Assembly (NCBI GenBank): GCA_946056135.1
Contig: CAMGIN010000010.1
Coordinates: 1 to 45,820, forward strand
Length of the DNA: 45,820 nucleotides
Source: an uncultured bacterium
GTDB lineage: Bacteria > Bacillota > Clostridia > Oscillospirales > Oscillospiraceae
Reading direction: 5' to 3'
The notes under the pieces are model-generated. The model was not told the origin of the DNA, did not search any database, and saw only the letters and a program-made list of their open reading frames with translations. Position numbers and translations under genes: made by a program. This document shows positions 34,225 through 43,950 of this stretch, piece by piece (positions within the stretch are counted from its first letter, which is position 1; each line of letters opens with the position of its first letter).

Positions 34225-36316
34225 AAGAAGGGTCACCGCGCTTCTGGCCGCCGTATTGGCCAGCCTGCTTTCCCTGGGTGCCGTGGGATGCGTGGTCACC
34301 GCATTCGACCTTTCCCTGAAAAGCGCCCTGGCGGTGGCATTGGTCTGTGTGGGCGCCGCTGTGTTTTGCGCCGGGGCCTTTTCCTGGAAGCATGGCGGCA
34401 TGGCGGTGCTGCTGCTCAGCGCTCTGCTGGCAGGGCATCTGTGGCGGCAGGGAGAGGCTGCGGAGCAGGTTCGGCAGCTGATCTCCCGCATCAGCCATGT
34501 CTATGACCAGGCCTATGACTGGGGTGTGCTTTCCTTGACGGACGCTCCCTGGGACGCGGGATTCGCGGATCTGCCTATGGGGATTCTGGGGGCGGTGATC
34601 GCCCTGAGCGGGGCTTGGACGGTGTGTCGGGGAGAAAACACGCTTTTTGCCATCGTACCGGCGCTGCTGCCGCTGTACGCCTGCCTGGTGGTGACGGACA
34701 CGGTGCCCGACGCGCAATGTCTGTTTCTGCTGATCTACGCCTTTCTCCTGCTGATTCTGACCGGCCGGGTCCGCAGCGGCAACCCCAGCCAGGGCAACCG
34801 GCTGACGCTGCTTGCTGCCGTTCCCACAGCGCTTGCCCTGGGCCTCTTGTTTTTGACAGTCCCCCAGGAAGGTTATGTAAACCAATCAGAGGAGCTTCGG
34901 GACAGCATTCTCTCCTGGATCGAGGAATTGCCCGAGACAGTGGAGAACACGGTTCAGGGAGCTGCGTCCAATGCGCAAAGCAGCCAACCGGAACGCGTGA
35001 ACCTGGCATCCCTGGGCCGCCGGATGGAATCCACAGCTCCGGTGATGGAGGTTACGGCGGAGGCAGGCGGCACATTGTACCTGCGGGGCCAGGATTACGA
35101 CAGCTACGACGGCACCGGCTGGACGGCAACCAGGAACCGGGTGGAGGAATTCTCCTGCCGGGGAATTGATCTGGGCACCGTGACCATCCGGACCCGGAAC
35201 AAGATGGACCAGCTGTATCTGCCCTACTACCCTGAAAACGGGCAAAGCCTTGTGGGCGGAAAGCTGGACAATACCCGGCTTTCCACGGAATATTCCTTCC
35301 TTCGCACCGGCTTGCCGGACGATTGGCAGACACAGCTGGCTGCGGATGCCGGAAGCCCGGAGTTCCCTGTTGCCGGCGTGGGCGGTATGGAATCGACTCA
35401 GGAGAGTTTGCGCTACCGAACCCTGCCGTTAGAGACCCAGACCAGAGCGGAAGCTCTGTTGGCGGAACTTTCCCTGAGCGGAACGATCACGGAGAAAGCA
35501 CAAGCCATTGCCTCCTTCGTGCGGAGCTCAGCCAGGTACGACAAAAATACTTCCCGAATGCCAAGTGGGGAACCGGATTTTGCCCTGTGGTTTCTGGAAA
35601 AGGGCGATACAGGCTACTGCGTCCACTTTGCCACGGCGGCTGTGGTGCTGCTGCGGGCGGCAGGAATCGAAGCCCGGTATGTCAGCGGCTATATGGTAAG
35701 GGCCCAGGCCGGGGAAACCGTCACGATCACCGGGGAGAACGCCCACGCCTGGGCGGAGTATTACGTGCCTGGTTTAGACACCTGGATGATCCTGGAAGCC
35801 ACCCCGGCGGACACCAACGCACTGAACACCCCGCCCGCGGAGGCGCAGGCGCCTACCGCTGCGCCAACAGAAGCAGTCCCGGAACCCACCGAAGCGCAGC
35901 CCAGGCCCTCCGTCGGAATGGCGCCTGCGCTGGAGCCTGCTGCGGCAAAGAAACAGGGGCCTGCTTGGCTGGGAACACTGGGGAAAACCCTTCTTCTTCT
36001 GGCAGCTGCGGCGGCGCTCCTGGAGGGCCAGCGATCTTTCCGGATTCGTCTTCGCCGCCAGCGTCAGCGGAAAGGCACCACAAACGCCCAGGCCCTGGCC
36101 CGCTGGCAGGAGGCTGAGCAGCTGGCAAAGCTGCTGAAAACGCAACCACCAAAAGAGTTGGAAGCCCTGGCACAAAAGGCCAAGTTCAGCCAGCATACCC
36201 TGACAGCGGAGGAACTGGCCAGCTTTGAAAGCTACCTGCGCACCGCCCGAAAGCGGCTGCGGCAGATGCCCTGGTATATGCGGCTGCTGCAGGAATATGT
36301 GTTTGCAATCTATTGA
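34214..36316 (+). CDS. Transglutaminase-like domain membrane protein (TgpA-like)
   Basis: Multiple N-terminal TM helices; GYCVHFATAAVVLLRAAGIEARYVSGYMV...NAHAWAEYYV. Confidence 0.93.
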   Translation: MKSERRVTALLAAVLASLLSLGAVGCVVTAFDLSLKSALAVALVCVGAAVFCAGAFSWKHGGMAVLLLSALLAGHLWRQGEAAEQVRQLISRISHVYDQAYDWGVLSLTDAPWDAGFADLPMGILGAVIALSGAWTVCRGENTLFAIVPALLPLYACLVVTDTVPDAQCLFLLIYAFLLLILTGRVRSGNPSQGNRLTLLAAVPTALALGLLFLTVPQEGYVNQSEELRDSILSWIEELPETVENTVQGAASNAQSSQPERVNLASLGRRMESTAPVMEVTAEAGGTLYLRGQDYDSYDGTGWTATRNRVEEFSCRGIDLGTVTIRTRNKMDQLYLPYYPENGQSLVGGKLDNTRLSTEYSFLRTGLPDDWQTQLAADAGSPEFPVAGVGGMESTQESLRYRTLPLETQTRAEALLAELSLSGTITEKAQAIASFVRSSARYDKNTSRMPSGEPDFALWFLEKGDTGYCVHFATAAVVLLRAAGIEARYVSGYMVRAQAGETVTITGENAHAWAEYYVPGLDTWMILEATPADTNALNTPPAEAQAPTAAPTEAVPEPTEAQPRPSVGMAPALEPAAAKKQGPAWLGTLGKTLLLLAAAAALLEGQRSFRIRLRRQRQRKGTTNAQALARWQEAEQLAKLLKTQPPKELEALAQKAKFSQHTLTAEELASFESYLRTARKRLRQMPWYMRLLQEYVFAIY

Positions 36317-36389
36317 TGGGTAGGTGCAGGCAGAAAAGGCACGATTCAGTCTCAGCTCAATAAAGACGGAAAAATGATCGTTTACATGC

Positions 36390-36436
36390 GTACCCACTGT
36401 AGGGGAGGGTCATTGACCATCTCCTACAGTGAGTAC
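36390..36436. repeat. Long intergenic hairpin GTACCCACTGTAGGGGA...TCTCCTACAGTGAGTAC
   Basis: Near-complete 47-nt hairpin preceded by AAATGATCGTTTA. Confidence 0.8.
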
Positions 36437-36484
36437 TGCGATAACCACAACGCTCCTTTATCATTTTGTTGAGTCAGCATTAAA

Positions 36485-36517
36485 AAAAGAGGAAGCGGAA
36501 AATCCGCTTCCTCTTAA
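36485..36517. terminator. Bidirectional terminator AAGAGGAAGCGG-AAAAT-CCGCTTCCTCTT
   Basis: 12-bp perfect stem between convergent genes. Confidence 0.88.
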
Positions 36518-36619
36518 ATTTTGGCTTATTCTTCTGCCGCAGGAACGAATCGAGCGGTACCCAGGAGGCGTTCGTTTCTTGCCCAGGTACGTCACGAATT
36601 GCCCGCGGGCGCTGCTTGC

Positions 36620-38752
36620 TTACATATCGAAGGGCTCCATGCTCAGCACGGGATGGCCAACCTCGGACAGGTAGTTCAGCAGCTCCTCGGGATCCTCGGT
36701 GCAGATGGTCTCATCGGCAATCATGTCGGTGAAGTTCTCCACGCCGTACAGCTCCAGAGCGGTGGCGTCCAGACGCTCCCGCATCTGATCCTTCAGGACC
36801 TTGGGCAGCCAGACAATACGGCCGGGGCCGCCTTCGGCTGCGATGAACTTCTTGGAGGCGATGAAGTGCTTGCCGTGGCCCATGAAGCCGGGGGTCTGCA
36901 CGCCGCCGCCGGTCATGGAGGCCATCTCGGAGAAGGTCATGCCCAGGGGGGTCATGCCGGCATGCTCACGGCAGGTGATGACAACGCCCATGGAGACGGG
37001 CTCCACGCCGCAGATACATTCGAAGCAGCCGCAGCTGGTCATGGGATCCTGGAACAGGGAGTACAGAGTAACGTGCTCCAGAGCACCGTGGGAGTACTTG
37101 TTGACAGCCTCGTCCACGTCCTCGTAGCGGCCCAGTTTCTCGTCGATGCAGCGCTCCTTGGGAACGATCTGGCAGGGACCGGTGGGATCCAGCTCGTTGG
37201 TGGCCTTGGCGTCCAGCCAGGACACGGCGCCGCACAGGCCCAGACGCTCGGGAGTGACGATACACACATGGCTGGGGGAGAAGGCCTGGCACATGATGCA
37301 GGTGTAGAACTGATCCACGGACTCGTCGGTCATGCTCTTCAGACGGTCGTCACGCTTGTTGAAGACCTCGTTGGCATGGGCCCGGAGCTCGGCGTTCTTC
37401 GCGGGGTCAACCACGATCCGAACCTGGCACTTGTCCACAACGGCGTCGAACTCGCTCTTGATCTTGGCGTACAGGACTTCACCGATGTGCTTGAACTTGA
37501 AGCCGGCCTCGAAGTCTGCCTTGGAGATACGGATGCGGATCATGTCGCGCTGACCGGTGTGCATAACGCCCTCGATGCAGTTTAAGTAGGAGTGGATCTT
37601 ACGCTCCATAACGGACTCGAAGTCGGGCTGCATGGCCTTGCCGGCTACCTCTACGGTGTAGCTCAGGGAGATCTTGGAGCCCACGGGGATCTCGTCGATT
37701 TCGGGGCCGTCCACGATGATCTTGTGATCCTCGATTTCGGCGGCTTCCTTGGTCTGGACCAGCTCGAAGCAGTCCACACGGGAGCCGTCCACTTCCACCT
37801 GCATGTCGCCGCGGCGGATGATCTCGCCCTCGAAGGCGGTGGCGAAGGCCACGGGGATGTCGATGTTGGTGATCTTCAGCTTGATGTCCCGGGCCTCCAG
37901 AGAGGTGGCGTTCCACTTGGAGGTATCCAGCTGCTGGATCAGGGACTTGGGAACACGGAACATGTTCTCGGTCTCGTTGGAGATGACGGGGAAGCCCAGG
38001 CAGATGGCGCCGGCGCCGTAGGAGACGATCTCGTCAGACAGGGGCTTGTAGGCGTTGACAAAGGCCCGGACGCGGTCCATGGTGTACTTGGCCAGAGCGG
38101 GGAAGTCGCCGGGGGTGATGTTGCCGAAGATCAGGGCAGCGCGCAGAGCCACAGAAACCACGTGGATGACAGACTGCATCTCGTAGCCCAGGGGAACCAC
38201 GCGGACGTTCTCGCCCATCTTGTAGCCGGCATCGGCGCACTGACGGATGCACTCGCCGGTCAGGGTCACCAGGATGCCCTGGCCCTGATAGGACTTGACC
38301 AGAGCTACGGTCTCAGCGGGGTCCTCCGCGCCGCCGATGATAACGGCCACGCCGGGGATGTCGCCGGTGACCAGAGGCACGCCCAGGTTCCGGACGAAGG
38401 CGTCGGTCAGGTGGCCCAGCTCGGGTTCGGCGTAGGGCTCGGCGCCGTGGAGGTACTTCAGGGCCTCCAGGAACTCGGCGCACAGGGCGGAAGCGATGCC
38501 GGACTCAAACGCGTCATGCAGACGGTTGTTGCGGGTCATCTTGGCCTTGATGGTATCCATGGCGGCCTTCATTTCGCCCAGGGTGGTGATCTTCACACCG
38601 GTCACCGCGTAGTAACAGGGCAGGCTGTAAGCAGTGCCGGGGAAGGACACAGGCTCACTCTCGCCGTAGGTGGCGATGGCCTCATCAATGGCGGCTACGG
38701 TACGGGCGTAGTTGTAGTCGTTACCGCCAAAAACTCTTTCAAAAAGTGTCAC
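36620..38752 (-). CDS. acsB: CO dehydrogenase/acetyl-CoA synthase complex, acetyl-CoA synthase subunit
   Basis: A-cluster pattern C-IM-C-x8-C-x9-C (CIMCQAFSPSHVCIVTPERLGLC) and CGC (SCGCFECICG). Confidence 0.96.
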   Translation of the reverse strand: MTLFERVFGGNDYNYARTVAAIDEAIATYGESEPVSFPGTAYSLPCYYAVTGVKITTLGEMKAAMDTIKAKMTRNNRLHDAFESGIASALCAEFLEALKYLHGAEPYAEPELGHLTDAFVRNLGVPLVTGDIPGVAVIIGGAEDPAETVALVKSYQGQGILVTLTGECIRQCADAGYKMGENVRVVPLGYEMQSVIHVVSVALRAALIFGNITPGDFPALAKYTMDRVRAFVNAYKPLSDEIVSYGAGAICLGFPVISNETENMFRVPKSLIQQLDTSKWNATSLEARDIKLKITNIDIPVAFATAFEGEIIRRGDMQVEVDGSRVDCFELVQTKEAAEIEDHKIIVDGPEIDEIPVGSKISLSYTVEVAGKAMQPDFESVMERKIHSYLNCIEGVMHTGQRDMIRIRISKADFEAGFKFKHIGEVLYAKIKSEFDAVVDKCQVRIVVDPAKNAELRAHANEVFNKRDDRLKSMTDESVDQFYTCIMCQAFSPSHVCIVTPERLGLCGAVSWLDAKATNELDPTGPCQIVPKERCIDEKLGRYEDVDEAVNKYSHGALEHVTLYSLFQDPMTSCGCFECICGVEPVSMGVVITCREHAGMTPLGMTFSEMASMTGGGVQTPGFMGHGKHFIASKKFIAAEGGPGRIVWLPKVLKDQMRERLDATALELYGVENFTDMIADETICTEDPEELLNYLSEVGHPVLSMEPFDM

Positions 38753-38788
38753 GGTTTTTCCTCCTATATTCGTTTCGATGAATCCGTA

Positions 38789-39556
38789 TCATTCATCACG
38801 GTCTAAAATCGCTTTGATTTTCCGAATTTCTTCGATTGCCGTGAGGCTGAAGTCGTAGGGAGATTTTCCCTGCCGGTCGGCGTCCATGACCTCCAGGTTG
38901 TAGTGGATGAAGCCCAGCAGATCCTCGGGAGGGATAGAATTGCGGATAAACTGCTCATCCTGCGCATCCCGGACCTTGTTGGCTACCACTCGGACCTGCT
39001 TCACGCCCAGGTCGGAGGCCAGGCGCTTGACATTGCGGTAGGTCTGCACGGACCGTGCGCCGGGCTCGATGACCACGATGAACTGGTCCATGTTGGCCGC
39101 GGTGCCCCGGCCCAGGTGCTCCAGGCCTGCCTCCATGTCCATGATGACCACATCGTTTTTGCGGTAGGTCAGAGTGGACAGAATGGCTTTCAGCATCACA
39201 TGCTCGGGACAGACACAGCCGCTGCCGCCCACATCCACGGTGCCCATAACCAGCAGCTTCACGCCGTTTATATCCTTGGAGAAGGTGTCGGGGATATCCG
39301 CCACGTAAGGATTCAGCTTGAAGAACTTGTTGGCGGCATTGGCGCCGGTGCGCTCCTCCACCAGAGTGCGCATTTTGGAGATGGGGACGATGGCGTCCAC
39401 TTCCTCCTGGCTCAGGCCCAGGGCCAGGCCAAGGTTGGCGTCGGGATCCACGTCGGCGGCCAGAACGGTCCGGCCTTCGTCGGCGTAGAGCCGGGCCAAG
39501 GTAGAGGCCAGGGTGGTTTTTCCCACGCCGCCCTTACCGGTAATCGCTACTTTCAT
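38789..39556 (-). CDS. cooC: CODH nickel-insertion/maturation ATPase CooC
   Basis: MKVAITGKGGVGKTTLASTLARLYADEGRTVLAADVDPDANLGLALG; VDVGGSGCVCPEHVML. Confidence 0.94.
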   Translation of the reverse strand: MKVAITGKGGVGKTTLASTLARLYADEGRTVLAADVDPDANLGLALGLSQEEVDAIVPISKMRTLVEERTGANAANKFFKLNPYVADIPDTFSKDINGVKLLVMGTVDVGGSGCVCPEHVMLKAILSTLTYRKNDVVIMDMEAGLEHLGRGTAANMDQFIVVIEPGARSVQTYRNVKRLASDLGVKQVRVVANKVRDAQDEQFIRNSIPPEDLLGFIHYNLEVMDADRQGKSPYDFSLTAIEEIRKIKAILDRDE

Positions 39557-39590
39557 TGGAAAAAGACCTCGTAGTAATGTATTTCGGGAA

Positions 39591-41495
39591 TCAGATGCCC
39601 AGGGCGGCGCGCTTGGCTTCGATGCAGGCAATCATCTTATCGCCCAGGGAGTCGATGTCGGTGTCGACCACGAACTTAGCCTCGACCCACTCCTTGACGC
39701 CGTCTTCGCCCTGCAGCAGACGGGTGACTTCCTCGGAACCCTTGGAGTAGGGATCCACGCCCAGGAAGGTCTCAATACCGGTAGCAACAACGTAGTTGCC
39801 GATGGAGACGGCCTTTTCGGACATCCATTCGGGAGCGCAGCCTACCACAGGAACCTGGGAGATGTTGATGCCCCAGTCCTTGGCAATGTCGGAGGCCAGG
39901 ATCATCATACGGGAGATATCCACGCAGGAGCCCATGTGCAGGACAGGAGGAATGCCCGCCAGCTCACACACACGCTTCAGGCCCGCGCCGCAGTATTCCT
40001 TGGCCTTCTCGGGATCCATCAGACCAGCCTTGGCAGCAGCCTGAGCAGAGCAGCCAGTGGTGATAACGATGATATCGTTCTCCAGCATCTTCTTCATCAG
40101 GCCGATGTGCGCGGTGTCGGGACGAACCTTGGGGTTGTTACAGCCGACCATTGCCACAGCGCCCCGGAGAACACCGGAGTGGACGCACTCGACCAGGGGC
40201 TTGGTGGTGCCGAACTCATCCAGCTGAGAGTTGGCAACGCCGTCCAGAACCTTCTTGATGGCCTCGACGGAGTAGCCGACGCGGGCCTTCTGCTTCAGGT
40301 TGGGGATGTTGACCAGCTCGGGCTTCCGGTTCTTGAAGTTCTCGATGGCCATCTTCACGATTGCCTTGGCGTTTTCACCAGCGGACTCAGCGGAGAACTG
40401 GATGAACTCGGAATCGGGAATCCGTGCGATGGGAGAGGTGGTGATAAACTTGGTGTGGAAGCACTTGGACAGGGGGCCCAGTGCGGGGAAGATGCACTGC
40501 ACGTCCACAACGATGGCTTCGCAGGCGCCGGTGAGAACCACGTTCTCCTGGTTCAGGTAGTTACCGGCCATGGGGATGCCGTGACGCATGGCGACTTCAT
40601 TGGAGGTGCAGCAGACGCCGGAAATGGTGATGCCCTTGGCGCCCATGCTCTTGGCGTAGGCGATCATCTCGGGGTCACTCGCGTAATAGACGATCATTTC
40701 GGACAGGGAGGGGTCATGGCCGTGGACGACGATGTTGACGTTGTCCTTTTCCATAACGCCGATGTTGGCTTCGGTGTCTATGGGGCGGGGGGTGCCGAAC
40801 ATAACGTCGGAGAACTCGGTGCCCATCATGGAGCCGCCCCAGCCGTCGGACAGGCCTGCACGCAGAGACTGACGGATCAGAGCCTCGGCCAGAGAGGAGC
40901 AGCCCATGTGTGTCATGTGCATGGACTGAGAAACTTCCCGGTCGATGGCCCGGGGCTCAATCCCAGCGTCATGCCACAGCTGCTGGGTGTGCTCGGGAGC
41001 ACGCTTCAGGAAGCGCTGGGTGCCGAAGGGCTTGCCGTACTCCAGCAGGCCGGTTTCGGCCATCTCGTGGGCCAGGTCGTAGATGTCTTTGCCCTCTGTC
41101 TCCACGCCCCATTCCTTGGCGATGCGGATCAGCTTCTCGGGGTCCTTGACCTGGTAGTTGCCGCCTTCTCTGGTCTGGTACAGGGTGTGCATGATTTCAC
41201 GGCCGTGGTCGGAGTGGGTTGCAGCACCGCCGGCAGTGAACATCAGATAGTTACGGGCGACGATACCGTGAACGTCGCAGCCGCAGATGCCACGGGGAGC
41301 CTTCTTGGTGATGCGGCAGGGGCCCATGGAGCAGATACGGCAGCAGGTGCCGCTCTCGCCGAAGCCGCAGTGAGGAGTCTGGTTCTTGACCCGCTGCTGC
41401 CAGGTGTCCGCGCCAACCTTCTTCGCGGTTTCCAACAGGGAGTTGGTGGCAGCTTCCATCTCCTCGATGGTGGTTAAAGATGCCCAATCCTTCAA
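39591..41495 (-). CDS. cooS: Anaerobic Ni-Fe carbon monoxide dehydrogenase catalytic subunit
   Basis: HCGFGESGTCCRICSMGPCRI...GICGCDVHGIVARN; C-cluster motifs VHGHDPSLSE, GVCCTSNE, VDVQCIFP, VGCNNPK, TTGCSAQA, MGSCVDISR. Confidence 0.97.
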   Translation of the reverse strand: MKDWASLTTIEEMEAATNSLLETAKKVGADTWQQRVKNQTPHCGFGESGTCCRICSMGPCRITKKAPRGICGCDVHGIVARNYLMFTAGGAATHSDHGREIMHTLYQTREGGNYQVKDPEKLIRIAKEWGVETEGKDIYDLAHEMAETGLLEYGKPFGTQRFLKRAPEHTQQLWHDAGIEPRAIDREVSQSMHMTHMGCSSLAEALIRQSLRAGLSDGWGGSMMGTEFSDVMFGTPRPIDTEANIGVMEKDNVNIVVHGHDPSLSEMIVYYASDPEMIAYAKSMGAKGITISGVCCTSNEVAMRHGIPMAGNYLNQENVVLTGACEAIVVDVQCIFPALGPLSKCFHTKFITTSPIARIPDSEFIQFSAESAGENAKAIVKMAIENFKNRKPELVNIPNLKQKARVGYSVEAIKKVLDGVANSQLDEFGTTKPLVECVHSGVLRGAVAMVGCNNPKVRPDTAHIGLMKKMLENDIIVITTGCSAQAAAKAGLMDPEKAKEYCGAGLKRVCELAGIPPVLHMGSCVDISRMMILASDIAKDWGINISQVPVVGCAPEWMSEKAVSIGNYVVATGIETFLGVDPYSKGSEEVTRLLQGEDGVKEWVEAKFVVDTDIDSLGDKMIACIEAKRAALGI

Positions 41496-41540
41496 AGTGA
41501 TTTCCTCCTAAACTATGAATCTTCAGAAAAACGTTCCGTA

Positions 41541-41558
41541 CGCTATGTAAACATAGTG
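41541..41558. promoter_or_regulatory. Operator-like dyad CGCTATGT-AA-ACATAGTG upstream of cooS
   Basis: 8-bp arms with one wobble, in the cooS 5' intergenic region. Confidence 0.5.
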
Positions 41559-42033
41559 TATCGATAATATTGTACTAATTATGGGCAAAGATGTCAACCT
41601 CAGATTTATACACATTTTACACGAATTTTCCTATCCCCCATTGGGGGATATGAACTTATTCAGGAATGGGGGATATTTTCCGGTCGCACAGGGGGGAAGT
41701 TGGGAGTGTGGAGTTAGGAGTTGGAAGTGTGACGGCAGAAGTGGGGGGATTTTAAGGTTAGCGGTGAGCCACCTGGAGCTTTGCGGAAATTTGCTTCGAT
41801 TTTCCGGAGGGGTTGGGAGAGAATGCCCTCTTAGAGTCCCTTGTGAAATCGGGCTTTTTTGGAACCAAAATGGAACCCAATTGGGAGACAGTTTGGAACC
41901 CCAGATAAGGTTAGGATAGATAAGAAAAGAATAAATAAGATAAGAATAGAATAGAATAGATTCAGAACAGGGGGAACGGGAGCGGAAGGACGATCACAAA
42001 CGGGGTTGTCTCCTGCAAAAACAAGACATAAAA

Positions 42034-42064
42034 AACCAACCGCCGAATTCCTTCAGCGGTTGGT
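42034..42064. terminator. Hairpin ACCAACCGC...GCGGTTGGT
   Basis: 9-bp perfect stem downstream of ABC permease (minus strand). Confidence 0.78.
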
Positions 42065-42075
42065 AAAATTGGATA

Positions 42076-43950
42076 TTAACCGGGCCAGACGGTTTCCGGC
42101 CGGACTTTGTATTGGAGCAGGTCGTGCTGCCGGAGCCAGTTCAGGGTGTTCTCGGAGTCCGCGTAGACGTAGAGACCGAAGCCGTCGTTCTCCGTGTCAA
42201 AGTGGACCCACAGGGAATCCGTTATGCCGGTATCGCCGTTTTCACGCACCAGGAAATGGCCGTTGTGGAAGTAGCCGTACTGGGTCATGGTCCCGGCGGC
42301 GCAGTCGGCTTTAATCGCTTCCACCAGGGAATCCACCATCTCCCGGGAGGGACCCTCGATCCGCGGATTTGGTTCGATATATAGATCGGTGACTGCGCTC
42401 CAATCGAAGGACCCGGACCCGTTCTCACTTCGGGCGACGGCTTCCCAGCGGCTCAGGTACTGGTTGGCGATGGTCCCTTCTTCCTGATCGGTCCAGATGA
42501 AATAGAGCCTCTGCATGGTCCTGCCGTTTTTCAGCTGGAAGGTCAGGAAGACCGGAGAAACGCTTCGGCAGGGATAGCCGTCCAGAGATTTCCCGGCGGT
42601 CTGGGCTTCCGAGAGCTCCTGACGGGTCAGCGTTTTTCCGTCTACCACAGGGAAAGAGCCGCTATCCTCTGCCCGGTTCTCCAGGGCCAGCTGCTGCAAA
42701 CGCAGAAGGTTTTCAATGTCCTCCGCTTCCGACAGCTTTTCGACTTTTTCCCTCCGATAGATGGCGATGGAGACGGATTCTACATTCTCCGCTTCCGGGA
42801 CGCGATCCTCGATGCCAAGCACGTCAAAATGGGTCAGCACCAGGCTTGCCGCCAGCACGGCGGCGAGAGAGAGCAGTCCCACCCAGTTCCTGGGGCGGAA
42901 TACCCGGGTGGAACGGGCAATGAGCATCCGGGCGGCGAACCAGCCCACCGCCAGACCGCAGGCCAGGGTCAGGTACGCCAACAGACCGCTGGAGGAATTG
43001 CCGAAGAATATTGCCAGGGCCATATAAGCCGCAGCCGCCGCGGCGATAGAAGCGCTCACCATCAGCACAGGCTCCAGCGCCCGGATGGCCATGGCGTCCC
43101 CGGCGCATTCCAGTCTCCGCTTCCGGTACAGCAGCAGCGCGATTACCAGCAGCCCAATGCCAACAGCGGCCCAGACTGCCTGCCCCCACCAGACTTGGGG
43201 AACGACGCGGAAATTTGCCGACATGGGGATCTTCTGGCTCTGAAACAGATTCCACAGGGATGCGTAGTCGTCCAGTTCGATAAAAGGCTCCTCGACGACG
43301 CGCATAACGGGGGTCAGCAGCGTTGCCCAATCCGAGGGCGTCACCATACCGTAGAGCATGGGGGTATAGAGGGTATCGATGAGCCAGTAGACCACATAGG
43401 CTCCGCAGTTCAGCGCGGCGTAGACGATGGCCATGGCGAAGCGGTTGCCCACGCAGAAGGCGCTGAACACCGCGATGCCGAAGAAGCACAGGTATTCCAG
43501 ATTGACCCCCGCGAACCACAGCAGCCCGATCTGCCAGGCGTTCACCACGCAGGTACCCATCAGCAGCGGCACCGACAGCAGCGCCGTCACAGCCGTGGGC
43601 AGCAGGGAGAAGATCAGACCGGAGATTACGTTGGTCAGGAACCAGCCTTCCCTTTTCAGGGGCATGGCGTGGAGGGCGTTGCACATCCGGCTGTTATACA
43701 GGTCGCCGAACAGCAGCGCCGCCACCACTGGGGCGTAGATCAGGTTGACAAAGGCCATCATCTGGATCTGCTCCGCCATATGCTCGGCGAACCAATACCC
43801 TTGGGCGCCACCGTCGCCCGCGAACTCGTCCGCGTACAGCATCATCATCCACAGCAGCAGGCCCAGCAGATACAGCCCCCACACCGGCGCGAACCGGGTC
43901 AGGTTCTTTTTGAACACGGTCTTATTAAAGAAGGATGTCTTTGACTGCAT
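42076..43950 (-). CDS. ABC transporter permease (large integral membrane protein with extracytoplasmic C-terminal region)
   Basis: Multiple TM helices; overlaps ATPase gene. Confidence 0.85.
   Translation of the reverse strand: MQSKTSFFNKTVFKKNLTRFAPVWGLYLLGLLLWMMMLYADEFAGDGGAQGYWFAEHMAEQIQMMAFVNLIYAPVVAALLFGDLYNSRMCNALHAMPLKREGWFLTNVISGLIFSLLPTAVTALLSVPLLMGTCVVNAWQIGLLWFAGVNLEYLCFFGIAVFSAFCVGNRFAMAIVYAALNCGAYVVYWLIDTLYTPMLYGMVTPSDWATLLTPVMRVVEEPFIELDDYASLWNLFQSQKIPMSANFRVVPQVWWGQAVWAAVGIGLLVIALLLYRKRRLECAGDAMAIRALEPVLMVSASIAAAAAAYMALAIFFGNSSSGLLAYLTLACGLAVGWFAARMLIARSTRVFRPRNWVGLLSLAAVLAASLVLTHFDVLGIEDRVPEAENVESVSIAIYRREKVEKLSEAEDIENLLRLQQLALENRAEDSGSFPVVDGKTLTRQELSEAQTAGKSLDGYPCRSVSPVFLTFQLKNGRTMQRLYFIWTDQEEGTIANQYLSRWEAVARSENGSGSFDWSAVTDLYIEPNPRIEGPSREMVDSLVEAIKADCAAGTMTQYGYFHNGHFLVRENGDTGITDSLWVHFDTENDGFGLYVYADSENTLNWLRQHDLLQYKVRPETVWPG

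Noticed and set aside
36521-38806. Long plus-strand ORFs (354 and 404 aa) opposite acsB
   Set aside because: Antisense of acsB; artefact of codon usage.
39513-41477. 654-aa plus-strand ORF
   Set aside because: Fully antisense to cooS, whose motifs are unmistakable; low-complexity H/G/D/V-rich translation is a codon-bias artefact.
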